A DNA stretch of 5,712 nt, taken from positions 1-5,712 of the forward strand of contig CANGAY010000064.1 in assembly GCA_947451735.1 (NCBI GenBank), read 5' to 3'. Shown in pieces: positions 1-5,712 of the stretch (its first letter is position 1; each line of letters begins with the position of its first letter). Below the pieces are notes generated by a model that was not told where the DNA came from, made no database searches, and saw only the letters and a program-made list of their open reading frames with translations. The position numbers were made by a program, and so were the translations under genes. This DNA comes from Actinomycetota bacterium. GTDB lineage: Bacteria; Actinomycetota; Thermoleophilia; Miltoncostaeales; Miltoncostaeaceae.

Positions 1-1
1 C

Positions 2-1369
2 GGGGTGTTCGACGAGGCACGCTACTTCCGCGCCGGCGATGGCCCGATCATCCTCGACATCCAGGGCGCCCGCGTGGGCATCGTCATCTGCGAGGACATC
101 TGGTACCCGGCGCCGGTGGCGGCGGAACTGGCCCGCGCCCGCCTTGACGTGATTGCCTGCATCTCGTCGTCGCCCTTCCATCAGGCGAAGGGCGATGCGC
201 GGGAGCGCATGCTGCAGACCCGTGCCAGCGACAGCGCAGCCGCCCTGGCCTACTGCAATCAGGTTGGCGGGCAGGACGAGCTGGTGTTCGACGGCCGCTC
301 GGCGGTCATTGACGCCGGTGGCGAGGTCATCGCGCGCGCTCCGGTGTTCGACCAACACCTGCTCATGGCTGACCTCGAGCTCGATCTGGCTGCCGGGCGC
401 CGACTGCGGGAGCCCCTGCTCAGGCGCCTGGAGCCGCTGGACGATGCCGACCCGGTGATCATCGACGCCACGCTGCCCACCCGGTCGGGCCCGCCCTCAC
501 CGGTTGCCCCGGTGGCCGGTCCGGAGCAGGAACTGTGGGGCGCGCTGGTTCAGGGCGTGCGCGACTACGTGGGCAAGAACGGGTTCCCGGGCGTGATCAT
601 CGGGCTCTCGGGCGGCATCGACTCCGCGCTCACCGCCGCCATCGCCGTTGACGCGCTGGGCGCCGACCGCGTGCGCGGGGTCGCCATGCCGTCGGTGTTC
701 ACCGAGTCGCGCAGCACCGATGATGCGCAGGCCCTGGCCGACGCGCTCGGCATGCGCATGGATGTGATCGAGATCGCCCCCGTGGTGGACGCCTTCGAGG
801 CGCAACTGGCCGACGTGTTCGAGGGTCGCGACCGCGACGTGGCCGAGGAGAACCTGCAGGCGCGCGTGCGCGGCACCCTGCTCATGGCGATGAGCAACAA
901 GCACGGCGACATGGTGCTGGCCACCGGCAACAAGAGCGAGATGTCTGTGGGGTACTCCACGATCTACGGCGACATGGCCGGTGGGTTCGCCCCGCTGCGC
1001 GACGTGTCGAAGACCTGGGTGTACCGCCTGTCGTCGTGGCGGAACCTCGAAGCGGGCGGGGAGGTCATCCCGCAGGCCACCATTGACCGACCGCCCACCG
1101 CCGAACTGCGCCCCGATCAGCGCGACTCGGACTCCCTTCCCGAATACGAGGTGCTTGATCCCATCCTTGAGGCGTACGTCGAGGAGGACCTTCCGCCCGC
1201 AGCGCTCATCGAGCGCGGGTTCCCGGCCGACGTGGTCACGCGCATCGTGGGCATGGTTGACCGCGCCGAGTACAAGCGGCGTCAGGGCCCTCCCGGGGTC
1301 AAGACCACGCCCCGGGCATTCGGCCGCGACCGCCGCATGCCCATCACAAATCGCTATGACGCGGGGTAG
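2..1369 (+). CDS. nadE: Glutamine-dependent NAD+ synthetase, 5'-truncated by window edge
   Basis: This enzyme makes NAD+ in the cytoplasm from nicotinic acid adenine dinucleotide, ATP and glutamine-derived ammonia. The frame is already open at base 2, and its first residues (GVFDE..YF) match the middle of the family's nitrilase-like glutaminase domain. The GTG at 5 is therefore an internal Val, and roughly 100 N-terminal residues, including the glutaminase Glu and Lys, lie upstream. The glutaminase nucleophile Cys is visible in VICEDIW (codon 89-91). After a linker, the synthetase domain begins with the PP-loop motif SGGIDS (608-625). It continues with the family blocks ENLQARVRG, LATGNKSEMSVGY, TIYGDMAGGFAPLRDV and RPPTAELRPDQ.DSLP. 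The C-terminal MPITNRY is the usual family ending, here followed by Asp-Ala-Gly. The overall size fits the short (~550-residue) two-domain form. The last 14 nt overlap the downstream protease gene. The frame shows no damage. Confidence 0.96.
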   Translation, partial: GVFDEARYFRAGDGPIILDIQGARVGIVICEDIWYPAPVAAELARARLDVIACISSSPFHQAKGDARERMLQTRASDSAAALAYCNQVGGQDELVFDGRSAVIDAGGEVIARAPVFDQHLLMADLELDLAAGRRLREPLLRRLEPLDDADPVIIDATLPTRSGPPSPVAPVAGPEQELWGALVQGVRDYVGKNGFPGVIIGLSGGIDSALTAAIAVDALGADRVRGVAMPSVFTESRSTDDAQALADALGMRMDVIEIAPVVDAFEAQLADVFEGRDRDVAEENLQARVRGTLLMAMSNKHGDMVLATGNKSEMSVGYSTIYGDMAGGFAPLRDVSKTWVYRLSSWRNLEAGGEVIPQATIDRPPTAELRPDQRDSDSLPEYEVLDPILEAYVEEDLPPAALIERGFPADVVTRIVGMVDRAEYKRRQGPPGVKTTPRAFGRDRRMPITNRYDAG

Positions 1370-3059
1370 TTCCTTGCGCCGCGGGCTGGTGCTGCTGGCA
1401 GCCGCAGCCGGGCTCGCGGTGCCGGCCGCGGGGCTGGCGGCATCGGCCCCGCCGCATCTGGCCACCACCGCCGCCGGCACCGCGTCGCTGGTGGTCACCT
1501 TCGGTGCGCCCCAGACCGACGACGCGGCGCACGCGCAACTCGATGCGCTGGGCACGGTGACGCCGCTGGTGCCCGAGGCTGGCGTGTGGGCCGTGGCCGC
1601 ACGACCGGATTCCGCGCTGCGCGACCGTGCGCTTGCCATCGCCGGTGTCACCGGTGCCGAGTGGTCGCTGGTGCGCCGGGCCGACGACATCACACCCGCA
1701 GCGCCGGTGGCACCTCAGCCGCTCCTCCCTGTGGCCGCACCCACCGATACCTACTTCACCCCCGACCATCAGGCCGATCTGCTCGGCTCCATCAGCACGT
1801 GGGCCCCCGACCTCGCGAGCGTGGGCCCGCGCCCGCGCATCGCCATCCTCGACGGCGGGGTTGACGCATCGCACGAGGAGTGGAGCGGGCCCAATTCGCC
1901 GCTGGTGCGGCCGTTCAGCGCGTGGACAGGGCAGGAGGCCGCCGACGACTGGGGCCGCACCGGTCACGGCACCCACGTGGCGGGCATCGCCGCTGCGCCG
2001 GCCAACGGCGTGGGCGTGGTGGGCGTGGCCCCGGGCGCCGCCGGGGTGGCCGAGGTCATCCCGGTGCAGATCGCCGACCGCGACGGGTACTCCACCGACG
2101 CCACGATGATGCGTGGAATCCGGTGGGCCGTGCGAAACGGGGCGAAGGTCATCAACATCTCCGCCGGCGGAGCCGGATCGGCGCGGGCGTTCCAGGCCGT
2201 CATCGACTGGGCGTTCCGCAGCGGTGCGCTGGTGGTGGCGTCGGTCGGCAACGATGGCCAGAGTTACAGCGAGATGAACTACCCGGCGGGGTATGCGCAC
2301 GTCCTGGGCGTGGCCGCGCAGTGCACGGGTACGCCCGACCCCGACTGCCCCACGCTCACGGGGCTCGCCATGTTCAGTGACCGCAACGCATCGGTTGATG
2401 TGGTGGCGCCGGGGGTGGACATCCTCTCGTCGGTGCCGCGTCGTATCACCGAGGGCGCGATTGCCCCCGGCTACGCGGTGAAGACCGGTACGTCCATGGC
2501 AGCACCGTATGTCACGGGCCTCGCGGCGCTCGTCTTCGCCGCCCACCCCGGCGCCACGCCGTATCAGGTGATGCGCCAGATCATGAACACGGCCACCGAC
2601 GGTGGCCCCCCCGGGCGCGACCTCTCGTACGGCGACGGATTCGTGAACGCCCGCGCGGCGGTGACCCTGCCGCTGCCACCGGACGACCCCACGGAGGTCA
2701 ACGACGATGTGTCGGAGGTCAAGTCCGAGTCGGCCATCAACGCGAGTGGTGGCAGCACGAGCGTGACGGCGGCCATCGACGACGCCAACGATCCGCGTGA
2801 CGTCTATCCCGTGCAGTTGCGCAAGGGGCAGACGGTGCGCATCCGCGTGCGTGGCACGTCGTCTGCACGCCTCCGCCTGGCGCTCTGGGCACCCGGCACG
2901 CGCTCCATCAGCGGCGGGGCCAGTTCCCCGGCTGCATGGCTGCGCCGGCCGGTGGAATCCCCGAAACTGGGATACGTGGCCACCTCGACGGGCCGCTGGT
3001 ACGTCGACGTGCAGGGTGTGTCCGGGCGCACCGCCTACACGCTGACGGTGACGCGATAG
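1356..3059 (+). CDS. Secreted subtilisin-like serine protease (S8) with C-terminal PPC-like domain
   Basis: This 567-residue protein is a predicted exported endopeptidase. Residues 1-31 form a signal peptide: a basic n-region with Arg8-Arg9, a hydrophobic core 11-22 and Ala-rich cleavage options near 24-31, with no lipobox Cys. LRRGLV loosely fits a twin-arginine motif, so Sec or Tat export is unclear. Residues ~40-105 look like an inhibitor-type propeptide, followed by a Pro/Ala linker. The peptidase domain (~150-440) carries Asp166 (ILDGGVD), His204 (GHGTHVAG), oxyanion Asn299 (SVGNDG) and Ser380 (GTSMAAP), so it should be active. Residues ~446-567 resemble a bacterial pre-peptidase C-terminal beta-sandwich (DVYPVQLRKGQTV ... 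GRWYVDVQG ... YTLTVTR). The only cysteines, 323 and 331, probably form a disulfide. ATG 1356 was chosen because it gives the full signal peptide; TTG 1374, behind a GGGG run, is an alternative. The frame stays open back to 981 inside nadE, but that part is shadow translation. The substrate is unknown. Confidence 0.93.
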   Translation: MTRGSSLRRGLVLLAAAAGLAVPAAGLAASAPPHLATTAAGTASLVVTFGAPQTDDAAHAQLDALGTVTPLVPEAGVWAVAARPDSALRDRALAIAGVTGAEWSLVRRADDITPAAPVAPQPLLPVAAPTDTYFTPDHQADLLGSISTWAPDLASVGPRPRIAILDGGVDASHEEWSGPNSPLVRPFSAWTGQEAADDWGRTGHGTHVAGIAAAPANGVGVVGVAPGAAGVAEVIPVQIADRDGYSTDATMMRGIRWAVRNGAKVINISAGGAGSARAFQAVIDWAFRSGALVVASVGNDGQSYSEMNYPAGYAHVLGVAAQCTGTPDPDCPTLTGLAMFSDRNASVDVVAPGVDILSSVPRRITEGAIAPGYAVKTGTSMAAPYVTGLAALVFAAHPGATPYQVMRQIMNTATDGGPPGRDLSYGDGFVNARAAVTLPLPPDDPTEVNDDVSEVKSESAINASGGSTSVTAAIDDANDPRDVYPVQLRKGQTVRIRVRGTSSARLRLALWAPGTRSISGGASSPAAWLRRPVESPKLGYVATSTGRWYVDVQGVSGRTAYTLTVTR

Positions 3060-3073
3060 CCGGCGACGGACGG

Positions 3074-3751
3074 GTGCTTGCCATCACGGGCGCGTCCGAT
3101 GGAATCGGCGCGGCCGTGGCGCGCGCGGCCGTGGCCGATGGCTGGCGCGTGGTGCTGGCGGCCCGCCGCACCGCGCTGCTCGATGCCCTGGCGGCCGAAC
3201 TCGGCGGCCCCGACCGGGCCATTGCGGTGACCGCCGACGTCACTGAATGGGATGACGTGCAGCGCATTCCCGCGGCAGCGCTCGACGCATTCGGGCATCT
3301 TGACGCGGTGCTCGCGAACGCCGGGTTCGGGGCGAAGCGCGGGTTCCTCAACGAGTCGCCCGAGTTCTGGAAGTCGATGGTACTCACCAACGTGTACGGC
3401 GCCGCGCTCACCCTGCGCGCCTGCATCCCCGCGCTCACCGACGCCCGGGGGCACGTGATGCTCATGGGGTCGGTCTCGGGTCGCCAGGTGGGCACGGGTT
3501 CGCTGTACTCGTGCACCAAGTGGGCGGTCACGGCAATGGCCGAGGCGGCGCGGAAGGACCTGCACGGCACGGGAATCCGCGTGACGCTCATCGGCCCGGG
3601 CATCGTGGACACCGCCTTCTACGACGACCCGCCAGGTGGGGCGCCGCTGCTGCCCGACGACGTGGCCCGTGCCGTCCTCTACGCGCTCGACCAGCCCGCG
3701 CACGTGGCGATCAACGAGATCATCATGCGGCCGACTGAGCAGGAGTTCTAG
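3074..3751 (+). CDS. Short-chain dehydrogenase/reductase (classical SDR), NAD(P)-dependent
   Basis: This is a 225-residue Rossmann-fold oxidoreductase, probably cytoplasmic. The cofactor motif TGASDGIG occupies residues 5-12, the structural motif NAG is at 82-84, and the active site reads Ser133, Tyr145 and Lys149 (LYSCTKWAV). Asn110 (VLTNVYGA) lies where the fourth member of the classical tetrad is expected. The Ala-Arg-Arg after the second beta strand suggests NADP(H) preference, which is inference. PGIVDTAFYDD and the C-terminal NEIIMRPTEQEF match the family tail seen in YdfG-like and serine/3-hydroxyacid-type SDRs. The substrate cannot be assigned. GTG 3074 is the only conventional start before the cofactor motif, and it makes the first beta strand begin at residue 2. 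A non-canonical ATA at 3056, overlapping the protease stop, would add six residues. The gene starts 14 nt after the protease stop, so co-transcription is likely. No strong Shine-Dalgarno sequence is visible. Confidence 0.93.
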   Translation: MLAITGASDGIGAAVARAAVADGWRVVLAARRTALLDALAAELGGPDRAIAVTADVTEWDDVQRIPAAALDAFGHLDAVLANAGFGAKRGFLNESPEFWKSMVLTNVYGAALTLRACIPALTDARGHVMLMGSVSGRQVGTGSLYSCTKWAVTAMAEAARKDLHGTGIRVTLIGPGIVDTAFYDDPPGGAPLLPDDVARAVLYALDQPAHVAINEIIMRPTEQEF

Positions 3752-3762
3752 GCCACCCGGGC

Positions 3763-3776
3763 TACGCTTGGCAGTG
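3763..3776 (+). promoter_or_regulatory. Candidate leaderless promoter (-10 box) for acuC
   Basis: TACGCT at 3763-3768 fits the TAnnnT -10 pattern. It ends five bases before the GTG at 3774 and eight bases before the ATG at 3777, which is where transcription would be expected to begin. No Shine-Dalgarno sequence precedes either start. This arrangement is typical of leaderless genes in Actinobacteria and Deinococci. No convincing -35 element is seen around 3738-3746. This is a pattern match in a very short gap and is not proven. Confidence 0.42.
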
Positions 3777-4934
3777 ATGGGCACCACCGCATTCGTCGAT
3801 CGACAGGGCCTCGCCGGGTACGACCTGGGTACCGACCACCCGCTCGCGCCCGTCAACCGCGAGTTGGCCATCGACCTCATCCGCATGTACGGCATGCTCG
3901 ACCGTCCTGACGTGAGGGTGCTGGAGCCGGGCCCGGGCGACGAGGAACTCATCGCCCGCGTGCACACCCCCGCGTACATGGCGCAGGTGCGCCGCTACAG
4001 CGCCCAGCCCGCGCTGGCGCACGCATTCGAGGCGGGCATGTGGGGTCTGGCCGCGGGTGGCGACACCCCGGCCTTCGCCGGCATGCACGAGGCCGCGGTT
4101 GCGGTGTGCGGGGCGTCGGTGACGGCGGCCATGGAGGTGTGGGAGGGGCGCGCCACGCGCGTGTTCTCGGCCGCCGGTGGCCTGCATCATGCGTTTGCCA
4201 ACAAGGCCAACGGCTTCTGCATCTACAACGACGCGGCGGTGGCCATTCAGGCGCTGCTCGACGCCGGCGCCGAGCGCGTTGCCTACGTGGACGTGGACGT
4301 GCACCACGGTGACGGCACGCAGTTCATCTTCTACGACGACCCGCGGGTGCTCACGTGTTCGGTGCACGAGAGCGGGCGCTACCTGTTCCCGGGAACCGGC
4401 GCGCTGGATGAGCGCGGGGTGGGGAAGGGCGTGTGCACATCGGTGAACATCCCGCTGCCGGCCTTCGCCGGCGACGGTCCGTACATGCGTGCCATCGAGG
4501 ACGTCATCGTGCCGATGGTGCGCGACTTCGCCCCCGACATCATCGTCACGCAGGATGGCGTCGACCCGCACCACCAGGACCCGCTCGCGCACCTGCAGGT
4601 GCGCATGGCCACGTTCCCGCGCCTCTGGCGCGTGCTGCACGACATGGCCGACGAGGTGACCGATGGGCGATGGATCGCGCTCGGCGGCGGCGGCTACAAC
4701 GTTGACGTGCTGCCGCGCGCGTGGGCCCTGCTGTTCGCCGAGATGACCGGTGCCGCGCTGCCCGATGACCTCCCGCCCGAGTGGCTGGCGCTGGCGCGTG
4801 ACCTCACCGATCGCGACGACCTGACCGCCCGCCTGATGGACGATCCCGAGCCCGAGGTGGCCGAGGAGGAGCGCACCCGCGCCGACCTCGAGGGGCACGA
4901 GGTGGTGGACGAGGCCATTCGCCTGTGGGCGTGA
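3777..4934 (+). CDS. acuC: AcuC-type zinc-dependent deacetylase (histone deacetylase superfamily)
   Basis: This 385-residue cytoplasmic protein covers the complete class I HDAC-like fold at normal AcuC length. Family enzymes remove acyl groups from lysine; in Bacillus subtilis AcuC deacetylates acetyl-CoA synthetase. Visible active-site parts are the His-His pair 137-138 (GGLHHAF), the zinc ligands Asp174 and His176 (DVDVHHGDG), the third ligand Asp263 (QDGVDP, followed by DPLAHL) and the catalytic Tyr307 (GGGGYN). The N-terminal YDLGTDHPLAPVNR and the P.D.ELI..VHTPAYM block are also typical of AcuC. Catalysis should be intact. The start is one of tandem GTG (3774) and ATG (3777) codons; ATG is chosen, and both fit a leaderless transcript. 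The last codons overlap the HD-domain gene by GTGA. No acuA, acuB or acetyl-CoA synthetase gene lies in this window, so the target protein is unknown; polyamine or small-molecule deacylation remains possible. Confidence 0.93.
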   Translation: MGTTAFVDRQGLAGYDLGTDHPLAPVNRELAIDLIRMYGMLDRPDVRVLEPGPGDEELIARVHTPAYMAQVRRYSAQPALAHAFEAGMWGLAAGGDTPAFAGMHEAAVAVCGASVTAAMEVWEGRATRVFSAAGGLHHAFANKANGFCIYNDAAVAIQALLDAGAERVAYVDVDVHHGDGTQFIFYDDPRVLTCSVHESGRYLFPGTGALDERGVGKGVCTSVNIPLPAFAGDGPYMRAIEDVIVPMVRDFAPDIIVTQDGVDPHHQDPLAHLQVRMATFPRLWRVLHDMADEVTDGRWIALGGGGYNVDVLPRAWALLFAEMTGAALPDDLPPEWLALARDLTDRDDLTARLMDDPEPEVAEEERTRADLEGHEVVDEAIRLWA

Positions 4935-5512
4935 GCACGGCGTTGTGGCGGCAGGCGGACGACCCGAAGTGCGCGCACGACGTGTGCATGGCGCTGTCGT
5001 CGCCGGCCCGGTACGAGCACTCGCGCGGGGTGGCGCAGCGGGCAGCCCGCGCGGCGCAGCTGGTGCGCCTGCCCGCCGATGAGCGCCGCATGCTGCTCGC
5101 GGCGGCATGGCTGCACGACATCGGATACGCCGTGTCGTCGGGGTACCACCCGGTGGAGGGCGCCCGCGTGCTGCGGCGCGCGGGGCACGAGCCGCTGGCC
5201 CGTCTGGTGGCGCATCACTCGGGCGCCGCGGCGCGGGCGGAGCTGCTGGGGCTGCCCGACGTCACCGCCGAGTTCCCCGTGCCCACGGGGCCCGACCGGG
5301 GTCTGCTCAACCTGCTTGACGTGTCGGACCTGCTGAGCGGCCCCGATGGTGAGCCCATCACGCCGGTCACGCGTCTTCGCCTGATGGTCGATCGCAAGGG
5401 CCCCGACTCGCCATCGGTGCAGATGCTGGTGCGCAATGTCGACCGGCTCGGCGCGCAGCCCGACACGCGCCGCCTCATCGAGCTGCTGTCAGATGCCGGG
5501 GTGCCCGCATGA
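4931..5512 (+). CDS. HD-domain protein, predicted metal-dependent phosphohydrolase
   Basis: This protein of about 193 residues is predicted to hydrolyse a phosphorylated or nucleotide substrate using metals bound by an HD domain. The signature runs in order: His30 (RYEHSRGVA), His62-Asp63 (AWLHDIGY), His73 (YHPVEGARVL), His95-His96 (AHHSGA) and Asp130 or Asp133 (LLDVSDLLSGPDGE). All expected metal ligands are present, so it looks active. The HD spacing and the DGE.ITPVTRLRL tail resemble the small stand-alone HD proteins common in Actinobacteria, many of which are uncharacterised. GTG 4931 overlaps the acuC stop as GTGA and is chosen as the start. GTG 4925 (two more residues, with GAGG ten bases upstream) and ATG 4988 (just before the domain) are alternatives. 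The gene ends in an ATGA overlap with the LOG-like gene, pointing to translational coupling. I cannot name a substrate. Confidence 0.87.
   Translation: MSTALWRQADDPKCAHDVCMALSSPARYEHSRGVAQRAARAAQLVRLPADERRMLLAAAWLHDIGYAVSSGYHPVEGARVLRRAGHEPLARLVAHHSGAAARAELLGLPDVTAEFPVPTGPDRGLLNLLDVSDLLSGPDGEPITPVTRLRLMVDRKGPDSPSVQMLVRNVDRLGAQPDTRRLIELLSDAGVPA
5498..5503 (+). promoter_or_regulatory. Candidate ribosome binding site for LOG-like gene
   Basis: GGGGTG ends five bases before the ATG at 5509 and can pair imperfectly with the 16S anti-Shine-Dalgarno (CACCUCC side). It lies inside the end of the HD-domain gene and supports ATG 5509 as a real start. G-rich stretches are common in this DNA, so the match is weak evidence alone. 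Confidence 0.35.
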
Positions 5513-5712
5513 GCCGCGTGGTGGCGGTGTTCGGCAGTTCGCGAATCGGCCCGGACCACCCCGACGCCATCGCGGCCGAGCGCCTCGGGCGGCTGCTCGG
5601 CGAGGCGGGGTGGGTGGTGGCAACCGGCGGCCACGACGGCGCCATGGCGGCCGTCTCACGCGGCGCGCACGCCGCGGGGGCGCACGTGGTGGGCGTCACC
5701 CTGCCGGGCCCC
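5509..5712 (+). CDS. LOG/SLOG-family Rossmann nucleotide-binding protein, N-terminal part only
   Basis: The window ends after 68 codons of an open frame with no stop. The visible part is the first half of a Rossmann-like fold: a beta strand VVAVFGSS (residues 4-11), a helix rich in Ala, Leu and Arg (19-33), then WVVATGGHDGAMAAVSRGA (35-53) and AHVVGVTLPG (58-67). The GG..GAM..V.RGA..AG..VVGV pattern is typical of the LOG (lysine-decarboxylase-like) group, which includes cytokinin riboside 5'-monophosphate phosphoribohydrolases and broader SLOG nucleotide-binding proteins. The diagnostic PGGxGTxxE motif should lie beyond the edge, so catalytic activity cannot be judged. The start ATG overlaps the HD gene stop as ATGA, with a weak ribosome binding site upstream. 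Family-level assignment is reasonably secure; the specific function is not. Confidence 0.8.
   Translation, partial: MSRVVAVFGSSRIGPDHPDAIAAERLGRLLGEAGWVVATGGHDGAMAAVSRGAHAAGAHVVGVTLPGP

Noticed and set aside
981..1355. In-frame upstream extension of the protease, suggesting a longer protein or a nadE-protease frameshift fusion
   Set aside because: The extension lies in the wrong frame of a well-conserved nadE region and its translation is Arg/Pro-rich noise. nadE ends at its normal C-terminal motif and the protease signal peptide begins at 1356.
1355..1360. TATGAC in a locally AT-richer patch as a -10 box for the protease
   Set aside because: It matches only four of six -10 consensus bases, overlaps the ATG start itself, and has no -35 partner. 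The AT-richer patch is explained by the conserved ITNRY codons of nadE.
2010..2027. Exact tandem duplication of the 9-mer GTGGGCGTG
   Set aside because: It encodes the VGVVGVAP segment that is conserved in subtilases, so it follows from protein sequence and codon bias and is not a repeat element.
3752..3773. Possible terminator between the SDR and acuC
   Set aside because: The gap holds only a short CCCGGG palindrome, with no stem long enough and no T-run. There is no room for an intrinsic terminator.
3762..5108. Long antisense open frame of about 448 codons opposite acuC and the HD gene; similar ones at 497-1693 and 1344-2546
   Set aside because: Their translations are low-complexity and rich in Arg, His, Ala and Gly, with no recognisable domain. 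They mirror GC-rich third positions of well-supported sense genes.
1..5712. CRISPR array, tRNA, mobile element or phage/defence module
   Set aside because: No regularly spaced repeats, tRNA-like cloverleaf, transposase, integrase or terminal inverted repeats were seen. Nearly every base lies in a recognisable coding gene.

Overview
This window comes from a high-GC bacterial chromosome; G+C is roughly 70% by eye and third codon positions are almost all G or C. Six protein genes run head to tail on the + strand, with almost no intergenic DNA and no detectable tRNA, rRNA, CRISPR array, insertion sequence or other mobile element. Composition, GTG starts, 4-nt stop/start overlaps and one probable leaderless start with a TAnnnT -10 box suggest an actinobacterial lineage, possibly a deep-branching class such as Thermoleophilia. 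That placement is inference and no phylogenetic test was possible.

Layout: (1) 2-1369, the 3' part of nadE, glutamine-dependent NAD+ synthetase, cut by the window start. (2) 1356-3059, a secreted subtilisin-like serine protease with signal peptide, propeptide, intact catalytic triad and a C-terminal PPC-like beta domain; it overlaps nadE by 14 nt. (3) 3074-3751, a short-chain dehydrogenase/reductase starting at GTG 14 nt after the protease stop. (4) 3777-4934, an AcuC-type zinc-dependent deacetylase of the histone-deacetylase superfamily, preceded by a plausible leaderless promoter. (5) 4931-5512, an HD-domain phosphohydrolase-like protein overlapping acuC by 4 nt. (6) 5509-5712, the start of a LOG/SLOG-type Rossmann nucleotide-binding protein, overlapping gene 5 by 4 nt and cut by the window end.

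The genes read as two tightly packed transcription blocks, nadE-protease-SDR and acuC-HD-LOG, and the second may also be reached by read-through from the first. NAD+ synthesis, an NAD(P)-dependent reductase, a deacylase, an HD hydrolase and a nucleotide-binding LOG-like protein share a loose cofactor and nucleotide theme. The secreted protease does not fit it, so this is more likely compact housekeeping packing than one dedicated pathway. I see no strong evidence of a new biological system. The points most worth checking are the acuC-HD-LOG coupled trio, the leaderless acuC start and the protease gene nested against nadE.
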